From Actinomadura viridilutea (GTDB lineage: Bacteria > Actinomycetota > Actinomycetes > Streptosporangiales > Streptosporangiaceae): DNA of 64,000 nt. This document shows, in pieces, positions 27,402-35,695 of this stretch. The notes beneath the pieces were generated by a model that was given only the letters and a program-made list of their open reading frames with translations, ran no database searches and had not been told where the DNA came from. Location: assembly GCA_003001795.1 (NCBI GenBank), contig PVNI01000016.1, positions 104,241 to 168,240 on the forward strand, written 5' to 3'. The position numbers were made by a program, and so were the translations under genes. Position 1 is the first letter of the stretch; each line of letters opens with the position of its first letter.

Positions 27402-28508
27402 ATGGCCATGACGAAGGTCCGCCCTGGTCGCGCGACGATGTCGTTGTTCCGGACGCGGGGACGTCCGCACGCGTCCGCCTCCTCCAACGGCGGTCCGCGC
27501 CGCGACACGGCGGTGATCGACTGGGCCGCGTACATCGACGGCAACCGGGTGTCCACCGAGACCGTCGCCGACGCCGTCCGCCTCATCCGCGACGGCCGCC
27601 TGACCGCCGACGGCGACAGCGCCGGGTTCGTGTGGGTCGGGCTGCACGAGCCGTCCGCCGCCGAGCTGGCCGATCTGGCCGACGTGTTCGGCCTGCACCC
27701 GCTCGCCGTCGAGGACGCCATCCACGCCCACCAGCGGCCCAAGCTGGAACGCTACGACGACGTCCACTTCCTGGTGATGAAGACCGTCGGGTACGTGCAG
27801 CGCGAACCCGGCGGCGACGAGGTCGTCGAGACCGGCGAGATCATGATCTTCTGCGGCGCCGACTTCGTGGTGACGGTGCGGCACGGCGCCCACAACGAGC
27901 TCGGCCCGGTGCGGCGCCGCCTGGAGAAGAACCCCGGCCGCCTGGCGCTCGGCCCGGCCGCCGTCGTGCACGCCGTCGCCGACAGCGTCGTCGACGGGTA
28001 CGTGTGCGTCGCGGACGCCGTCCAGGAGGACATCGACGAGGTCGAGGAGGCGGTGTTCTCCCCCGACCGCACCGACGAGTCCCGGCGCATCTACCGGCTC
28101 AAGCGCGAGGTCATCCAGCTCAAGCGGGCCGTCGGGCCGCTCGCCGGGCCGCTGCGCAACCTGTCGGGCCGCCGGTTCGTCCCCGCGGAGATCAAGGAGT
28201 ACCTGCGCGACGTCGAGGACCACCTGACCCGCGTGCGCGAGCAGGTCGAGGCCTACGACGAGCTGCTCAACCCGATCCTGCAGGCGCACATGACCCAGGT
28301 GACGGTCGGCGACAACCAGGACATGCGGCGGATCTCCGCCTGGGGCGCCCTGTTCATGGTGCCCACCGCGATCGCCGGGATCTACGGCATGAACTTCGAG
28401 TTCATGCCCGAGCTGAAGTGGAAGTACGGCTACCCGATGGTCCTCGGGATCATCGCGGTGACCTGCGTGTCGCTGTACCGGGGCTTCCGGCGCAACGGCT
28501 GGCTGTGA
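27402..28508 (+). CDS. corA: CorA family magnesium/cobalt transporter
   Basis: This 368-residue protein has a large cytosolic N-domain (about 35-300) and two C-terminal helices (about 308-328 and 342-360). Between them lies the signature loop YGMNFEFMPEL, with the GMN motif that selects hydrated Mg2+. It forms a pentameric channel in the cytoplasmic membrane. The start ATG 27402 follows AGGAG. That AGGAG sits in the loop of a small GGTT/AACC stem (27385-27397), which with the upstream ORF hints at translational control. Convergent with the GDPD gene. Confidence 0.93.
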   Translation: MAMTKVRPGRATMSLFRTRGRPHASASSNGGPRRDTAVIDWAAYIDGNRVSTETVADAVRLIRDGRLTADGDSAGFVWVGLHEPSAAELADLADVFGLHPLAVEDAIHAHQRPKLERYDDVHFLVMKTVGYVQREPGGDEVVETGEIMIFCGADFVVTVRHGAHNELGPVRRRLEKNPGRLALGPAAVVHAVADSVVDGYVCVADAVQEDIDEVEEAVFSPDRTDESRRIYRLKREVIQLKRAVGPLAGPLRNLSGRRFVPAEIKEYLRDVEDHLTRVREQVEAYDELLNPILQAHMTQVTVGDNQDMRRISAWGALFMVPTAIAGIYGMNFEFMPELKWKYGYPMVLGIIAVTCVSLYRGFRRNGWL

Positions 28509-28549
28509 CCCGCCGTCCCGCGCCGCGCGCCCCGCGGCGGCGCGCGGGT

Positions 28550-28573
28550 CGGCCGGCCTCGGCGGACCGGCCG
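28550..28573. terminator. Weak hairpin between convergent corA and GDPD genes
   Basis: A 7-bp inverted repeat CGGCCGG / CCGGCCG with a 10-nt loop lies in the 67-nt gap between the two stops. It could serve both genes. No U tract. Confidence 0.35.
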
Positions 28574-28575
28574 CC

Positions 28576-29490
28576 TCAACCGGGAAGCGGCGCGGTCATC
28601 GGCTCGGGCAGCGGCAGGCCGCGCCGGGCCAGGACGGCGCGCAGCCGGTCGGGGTAGTCGGTGACGATCGCGTCCACGCCGTAGTCGACGAACCGCGACA
28701 TCTCCTCCGGCTCGTTGACCGTCCACACCACCACCGGAAGCGCCAGCGTCTGCGCCTGGTCCACCAGCTCGGGCGTGGCGAGCCGGCGCTCGGGCGACAG
28801 CGCCGTCGCGCCGATCTTCAGGGCGCTTCCGGCGGGATCGTCGGGCGGCTCCCCGGCCAGCCACGGCGACCCCGGGACGAGCGTGCGCGGCTCCACCAGC
28901 CCGACCCGCCCGGCGGCGGGGGCGTGGCGCTGCGCGGCGGTCAGCACGCGCCAGTCGAACGCCAGCAGCCGGCTGCGGCCGGTCAGCCCGAACTCGTCCA
29001 GCACCTCCGCCACGGCGGCGGTGAAGCGCTCCACGTCGGCGTCCGACCAGCCCGGATCCGTCTTCAGCTCGACGGCGAGGACGACGCCGCAGCCGCTCAG
29101 CAGCGCGCAGGTCTCGGCCAGCGTCGGCAGCGCGGTGCCCGGCAGCGGAAGCTGCGTCAGGACGAACGGGTCGTCGTCGTCGCTCGGGCGGCGCACGCCC
29201 GCCTCCAGCGTCTTGACCTGCTCCAACGTCAGGTCGCGGACGGCCTTGCCCACATACGGGAACAGCGGGTCGCCGGGACGCACGGGCGCGGTGTCCGCCA
29301 GCGTCACGGGAGACAGCGCCTGGTCGTGGTTGAGCACGACCACGCCGTCGGCGGTGATGCCGACGTCGAACTCGATCGCGTCGACACCCAGTTCCAGCGC
29401 GTACTTGAAGCCCGCCAGGGTGTTCTCCGGACGAAGGCCTCGCGCTCCTCGATGGCCGTGGAGCTCGACGGCTCCCCCGGTGAAATGCAC
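28576..29490 (-). CDS. Glycerophosphodiester phosphodiesterase
   Basis: This 304-residue GDPD family TIM-barrel enzyme hydrolyses glycerophosphodiesters to sn-glycerol 3-phosphate and an alcohol. Catalytic motifs are HRGARGLRPENT (His/Arg and Glu near residue 13-22), EFDVGITADG and LNHD with the second catalytic His (about residue 54). There is no signal peptide, so it acts in the cytosol. The GTG start at 29490 lies 7 nt after a TAGCGT box. Monocistronic. Confidence 0.9.
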   Translation of the reverse strand: MHFTGGAVELHGHRGARGLRPENTLAGFKYALELGVDAIEFDVGITADGVVVLNHDQALSPVTLADTAPVRPGDPLFPYVGKAVRDLTLEQVKTLEAGVRRPSDDDDPFVLTQLPLPGTALPTLAETCALLSGCGVVLAVELKTDPGWSDADVERFTAAVAEVLDEFGLTGRSRLLAFDWRVLTAAQRHAPAAGRVGLVEPRTLVPGSPWLAGEPPDDPAGSALKIGATALSPERRLATPELVDQAQTLALPVVVWTVNEPEEMSRFVDYGVDAIVTDYPDRLRAVLARRGLPLPEPMTAPLPG

Positions 29491-29497
29491 GCGGGGA

Positions 29498-29503
29498 ACG
29501 CTA
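29498..29503 (-). promoter_or_regulatory. -10 box, leaderless promoter candidate for GDPD gene
   Basis: On the minus strand TAGCGT lies 7 nt before the GTG start at 29490; no ribosome binding site is seen. Confidence 0.4.
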
Positions 29504-29623
29504 CAGGCTCACCGCGAACGATTGGTGGCCGACCGGTGAGAAACCGGGGAACTGCTCGTCAGACGCGTGTGATTCCGCGCACCCCCGACTCGGGCGCGTC
29601 GCGCCGCGGGGCGGCGCGCCCGG

Positions 29624-30907
29624 CTACACGAGGGGACGCAGCGACAGCGTCTGCTCGCGGCCCGGACCCACGCCGATCGCCGAGATCTGCGCGCCCGCCA
29701 GCTCCTCGACGGCGCGCACGTACGCCTGCGCGTTGGCGGGCAGGTCGGCGAAGGTCTTGGCGCCGCTGATGTCCTCCTTCCAGCCGTCCAGGTACTCCAG
29801 GATCGGCTTGGCGTGGTGGAAGTCGGTCTGCGACGGGGGCATCTCGTCGACCCGCTCGCCGTCGATGTCGTAGGCCACGCAGACCGGGATCCGCTCCAGG
29901 CCCGACAGGACGTCCAGCTTGGTCAGGAAGTAGTCGGTGATGCCGTTGACCCGGGTGGCGTAGCGGGCGATCACCGCGTCGAACCAGCCGCAGCGGCGGT
30001 CGCGGCCGGTGGTCACGCCGTACTCGCCGCCGGTCTTGCGCAGGTACTCGCCCTGCTCGTCCAGCAGCTCGGTCGGGAAGGGCCCCGAGCCGACCCGCGT
30101 GGTGTACGCCTTGAGGATGCCGATCACCTTGGTGATCCGCGTGGGCCCGATGCCGGACCCGGCGCACGCCCCGCCCGCGGTGGGGGACGACGACGTCACG
30201 AACGGGTAGGTGCCGTGGTCGATGTCCAGCAGCGTGCCCTGGGCGCCCTCCAGCAGCACCACCTTGCCCTCGTCCAGCGCCTTGTTGAGCACCAGCGCGG
30301 TGTCGGTGACGTAGGGCCGCAGCCGCTCGCCGTACTGGACGTACTCCTCGACGATCGGGCCGGTCTCGATGCGGCGCCGGTTGTAGACCTTGGTGAGGAC
30401 CTGGTTCTTCTCGCGCAGCGCCAGGTCGAGCTTCTGGGTGAGGATGTTCGGGTCGAACAGGTCCTGCACCCGGATGCCCATGCGGTTGATCTTGTCGGCG
30501 TACGCCGGGCCGATGCCGCGGCCGGTCGTGCCGATGCGGGCCTTGCCCAGGTACCGCTCGGTCACCTTGTCCAGCGCCCGGTGGTGGGGCATGATCAGGT
30601 GCGCGTTGGCGGAGATCAGCAGTCGCTCGCAGGAGACGCCGCGCTCCTTCAGGCCGTCGATCTCCGACAGCAGCACGGCAGGGTCGATCACGACTCCGTT
30701 CCCGATCACCGGGATCACGTCCGGGGACAGCACCCCCGACGGCAGCAGGTGCAGGGCGTAGCTCTCGTCGCCGATGACCACGGTGTGGCCTGCGTTGTTG
30801 CCACCCTGGTAGCGGACGACGTAGTCGACGTCCCCGCCGAGCAGGTCGGTGGCCTTGCCCTTGCCCTCGTCTCCCCACTGGGCTCCGACAAGAACGATGG
30901 CCGGCAT
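29624..30907 (-). CDS. purA: Adenylosuccinate synthetase
   Basis: This 427-residue enzyme makes adenylosuccinate from IMP, aspartate and GTP, the first step from IMP to AMP. The GTP-binding motif GAQWGDEGKGKATD and the NNAGHTV loop are at the N-terminus; GTTGRGIGP and the C-terminal KLDVLSG base-recognition segment are intact. Start ATG 30907 follows GGGAAGGGAAG. Its 5' region holds two interlocked inverted repeats (30932-30970). Next to DUF3151 and near fba, an order I recall from mycobacteria. Confidence 0.96.
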   Translation of the reverse strand: MPAIVLVGAQWGDEGKGKATDLLGGDVDYVVRYQGGNNAGHTVVIGDESYALHLLPSGVLSPDVIPVIGNGVVIDPAVLLSEIDGLKERGVSCERLLISANAHLIMPHHRALDKVTERYLGKARIGTTGRGIGPAYADKINRMGIRVQDLFDPNILTQKLDLALREKNQVLTKVYNRRRIETGPIVEEYVQYGERLRPYVTDTALVLNKALDEGKVVLLEGAQGTLLDIDHGTYPFVTSSSPTAGGACAGSGIGPTRITKVIGILKAYTTRVGSGPFPTELLDEQGEYLRKTGGEYGVTTGRDRRCGWFDAVIARYATRVNGITDYFLTKLDVLSGLERIPVCVAYDIDGERVDEMPPSQTDFHHAKPILEYLDGWKEDISGAKTFADLPANAQAYVRAVEELAGAQISAIGVGPGREQTLSLRPLV

Positions 30908-30931
30908 GCCGATCTTCCCTTCCCACGACGA

Positions 30932-30970
30932 AGGCCCCTGATCGCAAGCGCGAAGGGGCCTCTTGCGATC
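30932..30970 (-). promoter_or_regulatory. Interlocked inverted repeats in the purA leader
   Basis: Two perfect stems overlap. AGGCCCCT (30932-30939) pairs with AGGGGCCT (30954-30961), 8 bp. GATCGCAAG (30940-30948) pairs with CTTGCGATC (30962-30970), 9 bp. The order is A-B-A'-B' with no spacer between A and B or A' and B', so the stems exclude each other in RNA. The block ends 24 nt before the purA ATG. A TACGAT -10-like box at 30973-30978 (minus strand) would start transcription inside the outer arm, in which case the dyads may act as DNA operators. Confidence 0.65.
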
Positions 30971-31062
30971 GCATCGTACCCGCCCCCGGAGAGTGAGGAA
31001 AAACGCACCTCACAGCCCCTGAGACCGCGCATGCCGGCAGCGACGGCCGTGGCGGACGAGGG

Positions 31063-31473
31063 TCAGGAGGACAGCGCCTCGGCGGCGGCCCGGCTGCTGT
31101 CGCGCAGGAACGCGCGGCAGCGTTCCGCCTCGTCCTCCTCGCCGATGGCGGCCGCGGCGCGGCCGAGGGCGTGCAGAGCGCGCAGGAAGCCCCGGTTCCC
31201 CTCGTGCTCCCACGGGATGGGCCCGTGCCCCTTCCAGCCCGCCCGCCGCAGCTGGTCGAGGCCGCGGTGGTAGCCGGTGCGGGCGAACGCGTACGAGTCG
31301 ATCACGCCGCCGCGGGCGAAGGCGCGGTCGGCGAGCTCGGCCCACACCGCCGGATAGGCGGGATGGCGGGCGGCGACCTCGAACGGGTCGACGCCGCTCT
31401 CCAGGGCCTCACGGGCTTCGGGGTTGTCCGGAAGGTACGTCGGAGGCGGATCGCCGAGCAGGTTCTTGGTCAT
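31063..31473 (-). CDS. DUF3151 family protein
   Basis: This 136-residue soluble helical protein opens MTKNLLGDPPPTYLP and contains the segment GYHRGLDQLRRAGWKG, both characteristic of the DUF3151 family of actinobacteria. Function is unknown. It sits beside purA, and in mycobacteria I recall the same neighbour near fba, which suggests an old conserved linkage. ATG 31473 is preferred over 31482 because a TACGAT box lies exactly 7 nt upstream, so the mRNA is probably leaderless. Confidence 0.85.
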   Translation of the reverse strand: MTKNLLGDPPPTYLPDNPEAREALESGVDPFEVAARHPAYPAVWAELADRAFARGGVIDSYAFARTGYHRGLDQLRRAGWKGHGPIPWEHEGNRGFLRALHALGRAAAAIGEEDEAERCRAFLRDSSRAAAEALSS

Positions 31474-31480
31474 GCGGCTC

Positions 31481-31486
31481 ATCGTA
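31481..31486 (-). promoter_or_regulatory. -10 box, leaderless promoter candidate for DUF3151 gene
   Basis: On the minus strand TACGAT lies 7 nt before ATG 31473 and supports that start. Confidence 0.4.
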
Positions 31487-31540
31487 AGTCCCCCCAGCTC
31501 GCCCATATCAACCCGCCCTCCGCGGGCGACCCCGGCCCGC

Positions 31541-32071
31541 TCACGGGGTCACGCGCGGCAGGGGCAGGTGGAAGCGGGCCGAGCCGTCGTGCCAGACGGG
31601 GCGCGCCGCGGGCCAGGCGGCGGCGATGGCGGCGCGGGCCTGCCTGTTCTCGAGGAGGACGTCGGCGTGGAAGACGCCGATGCGGCGGCGCCGGGCCAGG
31701 TCGGCGAGGCAGGAGACCAGGAGGCGCGCCAGGCCGCGGCGCTGCCAGGAGTCGGCGACGAGGACGGCCACGTCGGCGTGGTCGGGGCGGTCGGCCAGGC
31801 GGGTGTAGTCGGCGATGCCGATGATCTCGTCGTCGAGCAGCGCGACGATCGCCTCGCGGTCCCAGTGGTCGAGCCCGCGCAGCGCGCGGACGTAGTCGTC
31901 GGGCAGGCGCGGGGTGCCGATGAAGAAGCGGGTGTAGAGGCTGTGCCGGGAGAGGCGCTGCGAGATGCGCAGCAGGCGCTCCTCGTCCCCGACGCCGTAC
32001 GGGCGGACGCGCACGTCGTCCAGGGAGGCCGGCCCGAGGGAGAGCGGGCTGAGCAGTGTCAGTTCTGTCAT
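31541..32071 (-). CDS. GNAT family N-acetyltransferase
   Basis: This 176-residue GNAT-fold protein has DVAVLVADSWQRRGLARLLV as its acetyl-CoA binding segment (pattern Q/R-x-x-G-x-A) at about residues 108-127. An upstream RFFIGTPRLPDDYVRAL is seen in many actinobacterial GNATs that carry or accompany CoA-ligase domains. The substrate is unknown. ATG 32071 is the first plausible start; the frame upstream runs through the promoter dyad and a CoA-ligase relic. The 15-bp dyad at 32095-32109 suggests control by the neighbouring HxlR regulator. Confidence 0.85.
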   Translation of the reverse strand: MTELTLLSPLSLGPASLDDVRVRPYGVGDEERLLRISQRLSRHSLYTRFFIGTPRLPDDYVRALRGLDHWDREAIVALLDDEIIGIADYTRLADRPDHADVAVLVADSWQRRGLARLLVSCLADLARRRRIGVFHADVLLENRQARAAIAAAWPAARPVWHDGSARFHLPLPRVTP

Positions 32072-32094
32072 GCAACCTATTGGACCGCTGCAAG

Positions 32095-32109
32095 GTTGCG
32101 TGACGCAAC
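32095..32109. promoter_or_regulatory. Candidate HxlR operator upstream of GNAT gene
   Basis: GTTGCGTGACGCAAC is a perfect 7-1-7 palindrome located 23 nt before the GNAT start. It matches 12 of 15 bases with a dyad in front of the HxlR gene. A second dyad GCAACCT/AGGTTGC (32072-32099) overlaps it. Confidence 0.55.
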
Positions 32110-32117
32110 TATGGGAG

Positions 32118-32410
32118 GCCGTGCCGCCGTGGGCTTGGACATGCCGCGGAGGGCCTGGCGGTCGGGGTTGCCGGACGGCAGCAGCCGTGCTCGCCTCCAC
32201 CAGCTCCAGATCGCGCGGCGCGGACCCAGGCCGCAGGTCGTCCAGGGCTGGCGGCGGCCCGGCGGGCGCGCTCCAAGTCGGGACGGCCCACCGCGACCAC
32301 GTCGCGCACGGCCGGGCGGCGGGCCGGCACCGCGGCGACCTCGCGTCTCCCCGCCGGTGTTGATCACGTCGTCGGCGCGGCGGCTACGGGAGGCGGGGCT
32401 GGCTGCACCC
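32118..32410 (-). pseudogene. Relic of acyl-CoA synthetase (AMP-binding) C-terminus
   Basis: Three reading frames of the minus strand carry successive pieces of the C-terminal domain of an adenylate-forming CoA ligase: RRADDVINTGGE, then EVAAVPARRPAVRDVVAVGRPD, then LDDLRPGSAPRDLELVEA, and finally LPSGNPDRQALRGMSK (intact enzymes have a PxGKxDRxxLR-type ending). The pieces are in the right order with a deletion after the first and frameshifts between the others. The catalytic Lys of the end motif is now Asn. No N-terminal domain exists nearby. This is a decayed fragment of about 95 codons. Confidence 0.75.
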
Positions 32411-32444
32411 GGGCCGCCTTCGCGCGGACAGGGCGCCGACGAGG

Positions 32445-32891
32445 TCAGGCGCCCGGGCCGGGGCGGGCCTCGACGTCGTTCGGGCCGAGCGGGGCGCCGC
32501 AGGAGTCGCAGACGAAACGGTCGGTCAGCGCGCCGTCGCAGCCGCGGTGGGCGACCACGACCGGCGGGCCCTTGGGGGCGTAGTGCCGGTCGCCCCACAG
32601 CAGCAGGCTCATGACCGCGGGCCACAGCTCGACGCCCTTGCGGGTCAGCCGGTACTCGTAGCGGTCGGGGCGCTCCTGGTAGCGGACGCGGCGGAACAGG
32701 CCCTCGTCGCACAGCCGGGTGAGCCGGTCGGTGAGCACGTTGCGGGCGATGCCGAGGGCCTCCTGGAAGTCGTCGAAGCGGCGCACGCCCTCGAACGCGC
32801 TGCGCAGGATCAGCAGCGTCCAGCGGTCCCCCACGACCTCCAGGGCGCGGGCCACCGAGCAGTTCTGCGACTCGTACGTGCGGGGCAGCAC
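32445..32891 (-). CDS. HxlR family transcriptional regulator
   Basis: This 148-residue regulator has the HxlR opening (LPRTYESQNCSVARAL, with the conserved Cys), a winged helix (about 20-100; LEVVGDRWTLLILRSAF and a basic wing) and an added C-terminal pair FVCDSCGAPL plus HRGCDG that could bind zinc. HxlR proteins often respond to electrophiles or redox state through the N-terminal Cys. GTG 32891 is chosen because a TACTCT box lies 6 nt upstream. A 15-bp dyad lies 4 bp upstream of that box, which implies autoregulation. The GNAT gene downstream shares the motif. Confidence 0.88.
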   Translation of the reverse strand: MLPRTYESQNCSVARALEVVGDRWTLLILRSAFEGVRRFDDFQEALGIARNVLTDRLTRLCDEGLFRRVRYQERPDRYEYRLTRKGVELWPAVMSLLLWGDRHYAPKGPPVVVAHRGCDGALTDRFVCDSCGAPLGPNDVEARPGPGA

Positions 32892-32897
32892 GCTTCC

Positions 32898-32903
32898 AGA
32901 GTA
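32898..32903 (-). promoter_or_regulatory. -10 box, promoter candidate of HxlR gene
   Basis: On the minus strand TACTCT lies 6 nt before GTG 32891. The HxlR dyad starts 4 bp further upstream. Confidence 0.4.
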
Positions 32904-32907
32904 AGCG

Positions 32908-32922
32908 GTTGTCTCACGCAAC
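32908..32922. promoter_or_regulatory. Candidate HxlR autoregulatory operator
   Basis: GTTGTCTCACGCAAC is an imperfect dyad just upstream of the HxlR -10 box, in the spacer/-35 zone. It matches the perfect palindrome upstream of the GNAT gene at 12 of 15 positions, giving a shared GTTG...CGCAAC core. Confidence 0.55.
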
Positions 32923-32955
32923 GGACCCCCGGACCAGGCGGGGCCCGGGGGTCCG
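32922..32955 (-). terminator. Hairpin terminator of fba
   Basis: A perfect 11-bp stem CGGACCCCCGG / CCGGGGGTCCG with a 12-nt loop begins 18 nt after the fba stop, just before the HxlR promoter. No U tract. Confidence 0.65.
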
Positions 32956-32973
32956 CGCGAACGCCTCCGACGC

Positions 32974-33996
<1,023 letters not shown>

Positions 33997-34308
33997 GGTG
34001 AGCGTCCTTTCTTACGCGATGGTGCCGCCGGGCATCCGGCCGTGTTGACCGCGTCGCAGGTCAGGCAGCCCCTGGAACGGAAAGGCCGGGCGTGGCGCGT
34101 CGGCCGCCGCGTCGAGGCCCCGCCCGGTCCGCGGACGGCCGCGCCACAGCTGCCAGTATCTCGAATTCTCCCGGCCGGGCCACCAGCGGCCCCCGCGGAA
34201 TGTCACCGGCCCCGGCCGCCCCCCTCCGGCCCGGGCGCAGCGGCGTGAGCTGCGGGAACATCGACGCCGCCGGGACCGGATGAACCGGGGATCCGCCGGG
34301 GCGGCCGG
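33997..34308. other. Divergent intergenic region fba / DedA
   Basis: Contains the fba ribosome binding site and presumably its promoter. A GC-rich stretch of about 300 bases has no credible gene or RNA structure that I can support. Confidence 0.4.
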
Positions 34309-34314
34309 TAGTCT
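34309..34314 (+). promoter_or_regulatory. -10 box, leaderless promoter candidate for DedA gene
   Basis: TAGTCT lies 6 nt before the GTG start at 34321; no ribosome binding site is seen. Confidence 0.4.
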
Positions 34315-34320
34315 CGCGTT

Positions 34321-35049
34321 GTGGACCTGGCGCTCATCTCCTCGGACATCACCGAGTGGCTGCACCCGACCGCGTGGCTGCACCTGTTCGGCACCTTCGC
34401 CACGATCGGCGTGATCGCCATCATCTTCGCCGAGACCGGACTGCTCGTCGGCTGCCTGCTGCCGGGCGACTCGCTGCTGTTCACGGCGGGCGTCCTCACC
34501 GTGGTCACGGAGATCGACGGGCAGCGGTTCCAGCCGCTGTCGCTGCCCTGGCTGCTGGTCGGCGGGCCGATCGCCGCGATCGCCGGCGCCCAGCTCGGGC
34601 ACTGGCTCGGCGCCAGGTACGGGCGCCGGCTGTTCGACCGCCCGGACTCGCGGCTGTTCCGCCGGGAATGGGTGGAGAAGGCCGAGTACTACTTCAACCG
34701 GTTCGGCCCGGCCCGGGCGGTGGTGCTGGCGCGGTTCGTCCCCATCGTGCGGACCTTCCTCAACCCGCTCGCCGGGATGCTCGCCATGCCGCCCGGCCGG
34801 TTCCTGGTCTTCAACGCCCTCGGCGCGGTCGTGTGGACCGACAGCCTGTTCCTCGCGGGCCACTACCTCGGCACGAGCGTCCCGGACATCGAGCGCTACA
34901 TCCTGCCGGGCGTGGCGGTCATCCTGGTGCTGTCGCTCATCCCGATCGTCCATGAGGTCATGAAGGGACGCAGGACGCGGCACGACGGAACGAATAAGAA
35001 TGACTCTGAAGAGTCACGTCCGTCGCTCAGCAGCGACACTTATCGCTAA
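34321..35049 (+). CDS. DedA family membrane protein
   Basis: This 242-residue DedA/VTT-fold protein has about five hydrophobic segments. It shows the conserved FAETGLLVGCLLPGDSLL region (membrane-embedded acidic residue plus PGD) and RFVPIVRTFLNPLAG (R-x3-P-x-R-T). Family members act in lipid carrier or phospholipid translocation and envelope homeostasis. The C-terminus is hydrophilic and Ser/Asp-rich. Divergent from fba as in related genomes. The last codons overlap the -10 box of the next gene. Confidence 0.9.
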   Translation: MDLALISSDITEWLHPTAWLHLFGTFATIGVIAIIFAETGLLVGCLLPGDSLLFTAGVLTVVTEIDGQRFQPLSLPWLLVGGPIAAIAGAQLGHWLGARYGRRLFDRPDSRLFRREWVEKAEYYFNRFGPARAVVLARFVPIVRTFLNPLAGMLAMPPGRFLVFNALGAVVWTDSLFLAGHYLGTSVPDIERYILPGVAVILVLSLIPIVHEVMKGRRTRHDGTNKNDSEESRPSLSSDTYR

Positions 35050-35052
35050 CCT
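35047..35052 (+). promoter_or_regulatory. -10 box, leaderless promoter candidate
   Basis: TAACCT overlaps the TAA stop of the DedA gene and lies 6 nt before GTG 35059. Confidence 0.35.
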
Positions 35053-35058
35053 CCCCAT

Positions 35059-35544
35059 GTGGGACGTCATCGGTCGGACCCTCGGGGTCTCGCGCGCATA
35101 CTGATCGCGGCCGTGGCCGTGATGCTGGCATTAGCGCTTCTCGTCATCGGTGGGATCGCGCTGGTGAACGCGCTGACATCGGAGCCCGAGGGCGCACCCC
35201 CGGGAGCGGCCGAAACCGCCGACGCCGAGGACCCGCTCGGCTCCGCGGACGCCACCCCCACGCGCAGCCGCACCGCGCAGTCCGCCACGGCCACCCCCCT
35301 GGTCATCCGAGTGGTCGGAGCGCCCACTCGGGTGGTGGTGACCGTGGCCGGCACCGGCGAGGTGCTGCAGCAGGGCGTGCTGAACACCGGGGAGGCGCGC
35401 CAGTACGACAAGGCGCCTTTGCAGGTGGTCGCCGCGGACGGCGGTTCGGTCGAGGTGCTCATCTACGGTCGGCAGCAGCCCCGCGCACCCGCCGGGGAGC
35501 GCAAGAGCTGGTTCGTGCCCGCCAAGGGCAGCCGTCAAGGGTGA
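35059..35544 (+). CDS. Membrane-anchored protein with small extracytoplasmic domain
   Basis: This 161-residue protein has a basic N-terminus, one membrane helix (about residues 13-36), a Pro/Ala/Thr linker (about 40-78) and a compact beta domain (about 79-145). The fold pattern (VVVTVAGTGEVLQQGVLNTGE then a buried beta pair) resembles the C-terminal DUF4115 domain of RodZ, without RodZ's cytosolic helix-turn-helix. A role at the cell envelope is plausible but unproven. The GTG start overlaps an out-of-frame ATG at 35057. Two hairpins follow. Confidence 0.7.
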   Translation: MGRHRSDPRGLARILIAAVAVMLALALLVIGGIALVNALTSEPEGAPPGAAETADAEDPLGSADATPTRSRTAQSATATPLVIRVVGAPTRVVVTVAGTGEVLQQGVLNTGEARQYDKAPLQVVAADGGSVEVLIYGRQQPRAPAGERKSWFVPAKGSRQG

Positions 35545-35556
35545 GCGGGCATCCGC

Positions 35557-35590
35557 CCGGTGCGCCCCCGCCACGGCGGGGGCGCACCGG
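35557..35590. terminator. Bidirectional terminator hairpin 1
   Basis: A perfect 14-bp stem CCGGTGCGCCCCCG / CGGGGGCGCACCGG with a 6-nt loop lies between convergent genes, starting 13 nt after the plus-strand stop. Confidence 0.7.
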
Positions 35591-35612
35591 TGCGTGCGCC
35601 GTCAGACACGCC

Positions 35613-35645
35613 ACGGTGCCCGCGGCGCCGCGCCGCGGGCACCGT
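35613..35645. terminator. Bidirectional terminator hairpin 2
   Basis: A perfect 15-bp stem ACGGTGCCCGCGGCG / CGCCGCGGGCACCGT with a 3-nt loop lies 50 nt from the pyrE stop and probably ends pyrE transcripts. Confidence 0.7.
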
Positions 35646-35695
35646 TCGACGCATGCCCTTCTGCGGACGCCCCTGAGCGCCCCGCGCCGGGCCGG

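Noticed and set aside
30932..30970. Simple terminator of the DUF3151 gene
   Set aside because: The interlocked arms and lack of a U tract fit poorly, and the block lies much closer to the purA start than to the DUF3151 stop; a double role cannot be excluded.
32445..32712. Long minus-strand frame over the HxlR gene
   Set aside because: It is an out-of-frame reading of the HxlR gene; only its downstream part overlaps the real CoA-ligase relic.
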